DNA from: Micrococcaceae bacterium UBA6021
Lineage (GTDB): Bacteria > Actinomycetota > Actinomycetes > Actinomycetales > Micrococcaceae
Reading direction: 5' to 3'
Assembly: GCA_002427975.1 (NCBI GenBank)
Contig: DIZT01000069.1
Coordinates: 11,854 to 31,432, forward strand
Length of the DNA stretch: 19,579 bases
Below the pieces are notes generated by a model. That model made no database searches. It was given only the letters and a program-made list of their open reading frames with translations, and was not told the origin of the DNA. A program made the position numbers and the translations under genes. Of the stretch, positions 14,723-19,579 are shown piece by piece. How positions within the stretch are numbered: position 1 is the first letter of the stretch; each line of letters opens with the position of its first letter.

Positions 14723-15819
14723 ACGACAATTCGCCGACCCCTGCCAAACGCACGGAGCCGCAGCCGGATCCGGACCTTGATTCTTCCCCGGATACGGATG
14801 AGCCGGCCTTTGCCTGGATGAAGGACGGCTCCGGCACTCCCGAAGCGTCCCCGGCCGGCAGCTCCGGCGCCGAGCAGAAGGGGGCCACCCAGCCTGAAAG
14901 CCGGGCAGACCGCAAAGCGGCGGAAGCCGGCGTCGAACCTCCCGCCGTCGTACCTTCCGTAGAAGCATCCCTCCGCAAGGAACCGGTCACCGACGGTGGC
15001 ACCCGAAACGGTGCCCACTTCAGCGAGCCGCTGCCCACCTCTGCACTGCAGGTCCGCCCGCCGCAGGAGGAAGTGGAGCGCCGCAACGCGGAGCGCGAAA
15101 GTGCGGCCAACGCCAAGCCCGTGGCCCCGCGGGTCTGGCAGGTCCTCCTGGCCGTTTTCTACCCCGTGATCCTGCTGGTGCTTGCTGTCCGCGCGGTCAC
15201 GAGCCCGCTCTTTCTTTGGGCCGAGTACAACAGGCCCGGTTTTCCCGGCGACGGGTATGGCTTCAGCACCGACGACAGGATGTCCTACGGCTCCTACGCG
15301 GTGGACTACCTCACCAACTGGGCCGGGCCGCGCTACCTGGGCGACCTCGTCAACCGCAGCGGTGGGAATCTTTTCAAGGACGGCGAAGTCAGCCACATGG
15401 CCGACGTGAAAGTTGTCATCCTCTCGGCCTTTGGTGCCAGCACACTCCTGATCATCCTCAGCCTCGTGGCCATCGCGTACCTGCGCCGCCGCAGCACCGG
15501 TGGAGTACGCCGGGGCCTCTTTGCGGGGTCCGTCATCGCCTTGGCCATCATCCTGGGCCTCGGGACACTGGCGGTGCTCGGCTGGCAACAGTTCTTCACC
15601 GAGTTCCACCACATCTTCTTCGCCAACGGGTCCTGGACCTTCGCCCTGGACGACACGCTGATCAGACTGTTCCCGGGCCAGTTCTGGATGGATGCCGGCA
15701 TCGTAATCGGCGTGTTGGTCTTCCTGGCCGCACTCGTGACGCTGATCCTCACCTGGCCCACCCGCCGCCGTCGAGGTCTTGTCAACGATGCCCAGGACGC
15801 CGGCGAGGTCCAGCCCTAA
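14719..15819 (+). CDS. TIGR01906 family integral membrane protein
   Basis: This 366-residue protein matches TIGR01906, a family of integral membrane proteins of unknown function found mainly in Gram-positive bacteria. Residues 1-137 are a hydrophilic Pro/Glu/Asp/Ala-rich cytosolic extension (for example EPQPDPDLDSSPDTDEPAFA) not typical of the core family. Membrane helices follow at about 140-160, 234-255, 270-288 and 330-352. The first exterior loop holds the conserved-looking AEYNRPGFPGDGYGFSTDDR and a segment starting SYGSYAVDYLTN. GTG 14719 is supported by GGAAG 10 bases upstream and by the GTGA overlap with the leader ORF. It ends 18 bases before the convergent acyl-CoA ligase remnant. 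Nothing indicates a substrate. Confidence 0.85.
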   Translation: MNDNSPTPAKRTEPQPDPDLDSSPDTDEPAFAWMKDGSGTPEASPAGSSGAEQKGATQPESRADRKAAEAGVEPPAVVPSVEASLRKEPVTDGGTRNGAHFSEPLPTSALQVRPPQEEVERRNAERESAANAKPVAPRVWQVLLAVFYPVILLVLAVRAVTSPLFLWAEYNRPGFPGDGYGFSTDDRMSYGSYAVDYLTNWAGPRYLGDLVNRSGGNLFKDGEVSHMADVKVVILSAFGASTLLIILSLVAIAYLRRRSTGGVRRGLFAGSVIALAIILGLGTLAVLGWQQFFTEFHHIFFANGSWTFALDDTLIRLFPGQFWMDAGIVIGVLVFLAALVTLILTWPTRRRRGLVNDAQDAGEVQP

Positions 15820-15837
15820 ACTGCTGCCCGGGCGTGC

Positions 15838-16182
15838 TCAGCCGTTAAGTTTGGCGGGTGGCTCCTGGTCCGGGCGGGAGGTGTTGGCCGTGCAGGGCGC
15901 CGTGGTCTCGGTCAGCCCGTAGCCCTCAAGGACCGGGATCCCGGCGCCGCGGAAGAAGTGCGCGTCCTCCGGGGGCAGCGGTCCGGCCACTGATACCGTG
16001 TAGCGGACTCCGCCGCCAAAGATCCGGCGAACCTCGGGTACCCGAACGTCGGTCCAGCCGTTGGGGCCTTGGCGCGCGTACAGGGCGTGGGCCGGGTTGG
16101 CGGCTTCCTGCTGGAGCAGGAGATCGGTGACATTGCTGTCCGGCTCAACCTCCACCAGGAGTTCTGTGCTTGCTTCTCGCAC
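15838..16182 (-). pseudogene. Doubly truncated long-chain fatty acid-CoA ligase (FadD15-like) remnant
   Basis: The reading frame encodes 114 residues that join two separate parts of an AMP-dependent long-chain acyl-CoA synthetase. Residues 1-46 (MREASTELLVEVEPDSNV to GPNGWTDV) resemble the enzyme's N-terminus. From about residue 47 the frame jumps to the middle of the enzyme: RRIFGGGVRYTVSVAGPLPP, then AHFFRGAGIPVLEGYGLTET with the adenylate-forming A5-type motif YGLTETT. It then stops after CTANTSRPDQEPPAKLNG. Full-length relatives are about 600 residues, so roughly 250-280 residues between the parts, including the ATP-binding TSGTTG-type loop, and the whole C-terminal domain are missing. 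The frame is intact, with a GTG start and GGAGAGG about 7 bases before it, so a short protein may still be made, but it cannot be an active ligase. Confidence 0.8.
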
Positions 16183-16248
16183 GGGGGCCTCTCCGTTCCG
16201 CTGCCTTAGCGCAGGTCGCGGCTGGTCAGGGTCTGCTGAAATCCTGCC

Positions 16249-17916
16249 TTAGATCCAGGATGGCATCCACATCCGGTAGCGCCATTCCTGGTAAGGAATG
16301 GTCTCCGCCGACCACACCGGGTAGAAGAAGGCGGACAGCAGGATGGCCCCGGCGATGAAGAGCGCCACCAGGTAAACGCCGGAGCGCCGCCGCCAGAGCG
16401 GATCGGTGTCCCGGCCCAGGACAAGGCCCAGGCAATACACCAGCGCGAGCACCAGGAAGGGCTCAAACGAGACGGCGTAGAAGAAGAACATGGTGCGCTC
16501 CGGGTACAGGAACCACGGCAGGTAACCCACGCCGACGCCCGCAAGAATTGCTCCTGCGCGCCAGTCCCGCCGTCCGGCCCACCAGAAAAGCAGGACCACC
16601 AGCGAGATGGCCGCTCCCCACCAGATCATGGGATTCCCCACCGAGAGGATGGCTGAGGCGCAGTCGGGCACGTCGCACCCCGGGGCGCCCTGCTCCGGTT
16701 TCTGGTAGAAGAACGACGTCGGCCTGCCCATCACCAGCCAGCTCCAGGCACTTGCCGCGTAGGGGTGGTCCGAGGTCAGTCCCTGGTGGAACTTGTAGGC
16801 CTCCAGGTGGTAGTGCGCCAGTGAACGCAGGGAGTCCGGCAGCCAACCCCACTCCGCTGAGGGGTTGCTCTGGGCCCAGCGGCGGAAGTACGCGCCATCG
16901 GAAAGGAACCAGCCCGTCCAGGTTGCGGTGTAGACCAGGGTGGCCACTGGCACCATGCTGGCGAAGGCCGGGAGCCCGTCCTTGATGATTCCGCCGCTGA
17001 TCCAGCCGCGTATTCCTGCCACGCGCCGTGCATTGAGATCCCACAGGACCGTCAGCACGCCGAAGCCGGCGAGGAAAAACAGGCCCGACCATTTGGTGCC
17101 CACGGCGAGTCCCAGGCAAACGCCTGCAGCCACGCGCCACCAGCGGATCCCCAGCCACGGCCCCGCCAGCAGCCGGCCCGCGGGCGGCCGGCCGTTCTCC
17201 GCAGCCAGCCTTCCGAGCCTGGCCGCAAGACGGCGCCGTCCGTCGTCGCGGTCCAACAGCAAAGCGCCAAACGCGGCCAGGATCCAGAACATCAGGAAGA
17301 TATCCAGCAGTGATGTCCGCGACATCACCAGGTGGTGGCCGTCGACGGCGAGCAGCAGCCCCGCGGCCGCCGCCAACGGCAGCGAGCGGAACAGTTTCAG
17401 TGCAATCAGCGTGAGCAGCAGGATGGAAGCGGTACCGGTCAGCGCGGCGGCGAACCGCCAGCCGAACGGATTGTCCGAGCCGAACAGCCACATGCCGCCG
17501 GCAATCATCCACTTGCCCACAGGAGGATGGACCACGTACTCGGGAGTGTCCAGGAGGATCGCCGGGTTGCCTGCATTGAAGGAGTCGTTGGCCTTGTCCG
17601 GCCAGTTGCGTTCGTAGCCGCTGACCAGGTAGGAGTAGGCGTCCTTGACGTAGTACGTTTCATCGAAGACCAGGCTGTGGGGCGTGTCCAGCCGGACAAA
17701 GCGGAGGATGCCGCCGATCACCGAGGTAAGTACCGGCACCAGCCAGAACCAGAACCGCAGCGACGGCGGGTAATCCCGCCAGCTGCGCACGCTTCCGATC
17801 AGGCGCTCTCGGAGAGCCGCAGGGGCGAAGGCCTCCGCCGGACGGGTGATCCACGGGCCTGGTGCCGGCATGTTGGGTTGGCAGGCCTCGGCAGGCCGCA
17901 TGGAGGTCTGCGTCAC
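16249..17916 (-). CDS. pmt: Dolichyl-phosphate-mannose-type protein O-mannosyltransferase (PMT family)
   Basis: PMT enzymes are polytopic glycosyltransferases (GT39) that move mannose from polyprenyl-phosphate-mannose to Ser/Thr of proteins leaving through the Sec pathway; the actinobacterial example is Rv1002c. The 555 residues start with about 50 soluble residues, a first helix at about 55-72, then the catalytic loop HSLVFDETYYVKDAYSYLV with Asp85-Glu86. Next come VVHPPVGKWMIAGGMWLFG, NPFGWRFAAALTGT, the second loop GHHLVMSRTSLLDIFLMFW, GTKWSGLFFLAGFGVL, and C-terminal helices ending in YQEWRYRMWMPSWI. I chose GTG 17916, seven bases after TAGCAT (17929-17924) on the minus strand with no ribosome binding site; an in-frame ATG at 17925 overlaps that -10. 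It is divergent from rsmI, as in M. tuberculosis (Rv1002c/Rv1003). Confidence 0.92.
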   Translation of the reverse strand: MTQTSMRPAEACQPNMPAPGPWITRPAEAFAPAALRERLIGSVRSWRDYPPSLRFWFWLVPVLTSVIGGILRFVRLDTPHSLVFDETYYVKDAYSYLVSGYERNWPDKANDSFNAGNPAILLDTPEYVVHPPVGKWMIAGGMWLFGSDNPFGWRFAAALTGTASILLLTLIALKLFRSLPLAAAAGLLLAVDGHHLVMSRTSLLDIFLMFWILAAFGALLLDRDDGRRRLAARLGRLAAENGRPPAGRLLAGPWLGIRWWRVAAGVCLGLAVGTKWSGLFFLAGFGVLTVLWDLNARRVAGIRGWISGGIIKDGLPAFASMVPVATLVYTATWTGWFLSDGAYFRRWAQSNPSAEWGWLPDSLRSLAHYHLEAYKFHQGLTSDHPYAASAWSWLVMGRPTSFFYQKPEQGAPGCDVPDCASAILSVGNPMIWWGAAISLVVLLFWWAGRRDWRAGAILAGVGVGYLPWFLYPERTMFFFYAVSFEPFLVLALVYCLGLVLGRDTDPLWRRRSGVYLVALFIAGAILLSAFFYPVWSAETIPYQEWRYRMWMPSWI

Positions 17917-17971
17917 GAGCCCCATGCTACCTTTTGCAGCTTGGGCCACCTGCCAGCAGTACGCTGGGGGA
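17917..17971. promoter_or_regulatory. Divergent pmt / rsmI promoter
   Basis: Only 55 bases separate the two start codons. TAGCAT (17929-17924, minus) precedes the pmt GTG by 7 bases, and TACGCT (17960-17965, plus) precedes the rsmI GTG by 6 bases. Both predicted transcripts are leaderless. The -35 regions must share the 30 bases between the hexamers. GGGGGAG at 17966-17972 runs into the rsmI GTG and is too close to work as a ribosome binding site. Confidence 0.55.
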
Positions 17972-18892
17972 GTGGACCCTAACCCGAGCACCTACGCCGA
18001 TTCAAGCCCCGCGGAACCCTCCCTGGCCGATGAGGCGGTACCCGTGCCAGCGGCAGCGGGTCCGGGACGCATCGTTCTGGCGGCCACGCCGATCGGCAAC
18101 ACCGGCGACGCGTCGGCCCGCCTGATCGGGCTCCTGGGCACGGCGGACATTGTGGCCGCTGAAGACACCAGGAGACTGCACCGCCTTGTCCAGAGCCTGG
18201 GGGTCACCGTCGCAGGGCGGGTCATTAGCTACCACGAGCACAACGAGGCCACCAAGACCGCAGAGCTTTTGCAGCAGGTCCGGGCCGGCAAGACCCTTGT
18301 TATGGTGACGGACGCCGGCATGCCGTCCGTTTCAGACCCTGGCTTCCGGCTGGTGGAGGGCGCTGTAGCAGCCGGACTCACCGTGACCGCAGTCCCGGGC
18401 CCGTCTGCGGTGCTGACCGCTCTGGCCCTGTCCGGCCTGCCCACCGACCGTTTCTGCTTTGAAGGATTCCTTCCCCGGAAGGCCGGCGAACGCGCCTCGC
18501 GGCTGGCGGACCTTTCCGCGGAACGCCGGACCATGGTGTTCTTTGAGGCCCCGCACCGCCTGGAATCGATGCTGCGGGCGCTCCGGGAGCGCTTCGGTGC
18601 GGAGCGGAGGATCGCTGTGTGCCGCGAACTGACCAAGACCTACGAGGAAGTCATCCGCGGCACCGTGGGGGAGTTGCTGCTGTGGGCCGAAAACAACGAG
18701 GTCCGCGGCGAAATCGCCGTGGTGCTGGGCGGTGCCCCCGAGCAGGCGCCGGGCACCCCCGAAGACCACGTGGCCGCCGTTAACGAACTGATGGCCAAGG
18801 GAATCCGGCTCAAGGAGGCGGTGGCCGCCGTCGCTGAGGAAGTCCGCGTGAGCAAGCGGGAGCTTTACTCAGCGGTCCTCGCGGCACGCTGA
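17972..18892 (+). CDS. rsmI: 16S rRNA (cytidine(1402)-2'-O)-methyltransferase RsmI
   Basis: RsmI uses SAM to 2'-O-methylate C1402 of 16S rRNA at the decoding centre; S-adenosylhomocysteine is the by-product cleared by AhcY. The 306 residues begin with about 32 non-conserved residues, then the SPOUT-unrelated TP-methylase fold: IVLAATPIGNTGDAS (34-48), ADIVAAEDTRRLHRLVQSLG (58-77), ISYHEHNE (85-92), VTDAGMPSVSDPGFRLV (112-128), VPGPSAVLTALALSGLPTDR (141-160), FCFEGFLPRK and FFEAPHRL. All family motifs are intact. The GTG at 17972 is fixed by TACGCT six bases before it; the 32-residue head makes the protein slightly longer than E. coli RsmI (286). It is divergent from pmt. Confidence 0.96.
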   Translation: MDPNPSTYADSSPAEPSLADEAVPVPAAAGPGRIVLAATPIGNTGDASARLIGLLGTADIVAAEDTRRLHRLVQSLGVTVAGRVISYHEHNEATKTAELLQQVRAGKTLVMVTDAGMPSVSDPGFRLVEGAVAAGLTVTAVPGPSAVLTALALSGLPTDRFCFEGFLPRKAGERASRLADLSAERRTMVFFEAPHRLESMLRALRERFGAERRIAVCRELTKTYEEVIRGTVGELLLWAENNEVRGEIAVVLGGAPEQAPGTPEDHVAAVNELMAKGIRLKEAVAAVAEEVRVSKRELYSAVLAAR

Positions 18893-19067
18893 TTGAGTGG
18901 ACCACGCCAGCTGTGCAGCTGCACAACGACTTCTCGCTTCAGTAGTGCGACTAGGAGTAGACCCTCCGGCGGTCACGGCAGTAGTGTGACAGTAAATCAG
19001 CCAAGAAGGCGGGGCGCTCAGGTTCCGATGCGCGGCTGCAACTAAACCTACTGACGAGGGAGTCACC
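18893..19067. promoter_or_regulatory. rsmI-gabD intergenic region with palindrome and direct repeat
   Basis: No gene is visible in these 175 bases. TGTGCAGCTGCACA (18912-18925) is a perfect 14-bp palindrome, 20 bases past the rsmI stop. CAGTAGTGCGAC (18940-18951) and CAGTAGTGTGAC (18979-18990) are near-identical direct repeats 39 bases apart. They look like possible operator sites for the dehydrogenase gene. I could not place a convincing promoter. The gene's ribosome binding site is GAGGGAG (19056-19062). Confidence 0.5.
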
Positions 19068-19579
19068 GTGACTGTCACCGCACAGCCAACCGTTACCGCG
19101 GAGCGCGAAAGCGCGCTGCTGGCCTCTGTTCCCACCGGATTGCTGATCAACGGCGAATGGCGCCCGGCGGCGTCCGGCAAAACGTTCGATGTCGAAGACC
19201 CCGCCACAGGCAAGGTTCTCCTCAGCATCGCCGACGCCGGCCCCGAAGACGGCAAGGCGGCCCTGGACGCCGCGGCCGCAGCGCAGGAATCGTGGGCGAA
19301 GGTCCCGGCCCGTGAGCGTGGGGAAGTCCTCCGCCGTGCCTTTGAGCTGGTCACCGGACGTGCCGAGGACTTCGCGCTGCTGATGACCCTTGAAATGGGC
19401 AAGCCGCTGGCTGAGGCCCGGGGTGAAGTCACGTACGGCGCGGAGTTCCTGCGCTGGTTCTCCGAGGAAGCCGTCCGGGCGTTTGGGCGCTACTCGGTGT
19501 CCCCGGACGGCAAGAGCCGCCTGCTGGTCACCAAGAAGCCCGTGGGTCCGTGCCTGCTCATCACGCCGTGGAACTTCCC
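19068..19579 (+). CDS. gabD: NAD(P)-dependent succinate-semialdehyde dehydrogenase (partial, runs off window)
   Basis: Aldehyde dehydrogenase superfamily enzymes oxidise aldehydes with NAD(P); the GabD group turns succinate semialdehyde into succinate in the GABA shunt. The first 170 codons of about 460-490 are present: LLINGEWRPAASGKTFDVEDPATG, WAKVPARERGEVLRRAFELV, LLMTLEMGKPLAEARGEVTYGAEFLRWFSEEA, and KKPVGPCLLITPWNFP, the strand leading to the NAD(P)-binding fold with the conserved Asn of the active site. The EMGKPLAEARGEV and FLRWFSEEA stretches favour the succinate-semialdehyde group over other aldehyde dehydrogenases, but the catalytic Cys and Glu lie outside the window. GTG 19068 has GAGGGAG 5 bases upstream. 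Confidence 0.82.
   Translation, partial: MTVTAQPTVTAERESALLASVPTGLLINGEWRPAASGKTFDVEDPATGKVLLSIADAGPEDGKAALDAAAAAQESWAKVPARERGEVLRRAFELVTGRAEDFALLMTLEMGKPLAEARGEVTYGAEFLRWFSEEAVRAFGRYSVSPDGKSRLLVTKKPVGPCLLITPWNF

Overview
The window looks like a piece of the core chromosome of a high-GC actinobacterium, most probably a member of the Micrococcaceae close to Arthrobacter (inferred from protein content and style; no database search was possible). The evidence is the very GC-rich coding, the many GTG/TTG starts, a WhiB iron-sulfur regulator, a 495-residue actinobacterial-type S-adenosylhomocysteine hydrolase, TIGR03089, DUF3499, DUF5719 and TIGR01906 proteins, and a purK/GtrA/TIGR03089/WhiB/zincin/DUF3499/ahcY order that recalls the Rv3277-Rv3248c neighbourhood of Mycobacterium tuberculosis. 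I see no tRNA, rRNA, CRISPR array, insertion sequence or prophage.

Layout, left to right. 1-1066 (-) is the start of purK (purine synthesis), cut by the window edge. 1239-1814 (+) is a GtrA-family membrane protein, followed by a convergent TIGR03089 gene (1856-2554, -). A 413-base gap holds a promoter with an inverted repeat over its -10 region and leads into whiB (2968-3513, +). After it come a 1110-residue GT2 glycosyltransferase/membrane protein (3543-6875) and an overlapping DUF5719 exported protein (6868-8460), which I read as a cell-envelope module. A zincin-fold protein with a rearranged HExxH site faces it (8482-8997, -). A (+) run of DUF3499, a Trm112-like small protein and ahcY follows (9119-11438), closed by a strong terminator. 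Then come an Ig-like/YkuD L,D-transpeptidase (11502-12740, +), an RDD membrane protein (12737-13537, -) divergent from a SpoIIM-like membrane protein (13603-14595, +), and a TIGR01906 membrane protein (14719-15819, +) with a coupled leader ORF. A doubly truncated long-chain acyl-CoA ligase remnant (15838-16182, -) is followed by a protein O-mannosyltransferase (16249-17916, -) divergent from rsmI (17972-18892, +). The window ends inside a succinate-semialdehyde dehydrogenase gene (19068 onward, +).

Two themes connect the genes. One is the cell envelope: GtrA, the GT2/membrane protein, DUF5719, L,D-transpeptidase, protein O-mannosyltransferase and several small polytopic proteins. The other is methyl-group metabolism: ahcY beside a Trm112-like protein, with rsmI further along. 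The most striking sequence-level pattern is regulatory: at least seven genes have a TAnnnT hexamer 6-8 bases before a GTG/ATG start with no Shine-Dalgarno sequence, the arrangement of leaderless transcripts. I did not find a clearly new defence or mobile system. The most unusual items are the scrambled zincin active site, the decayed acyl-CoA ligase, the leader ORF plus hairpin before TIGR01906, and the missing conventional start of the large glycosyltransferase.
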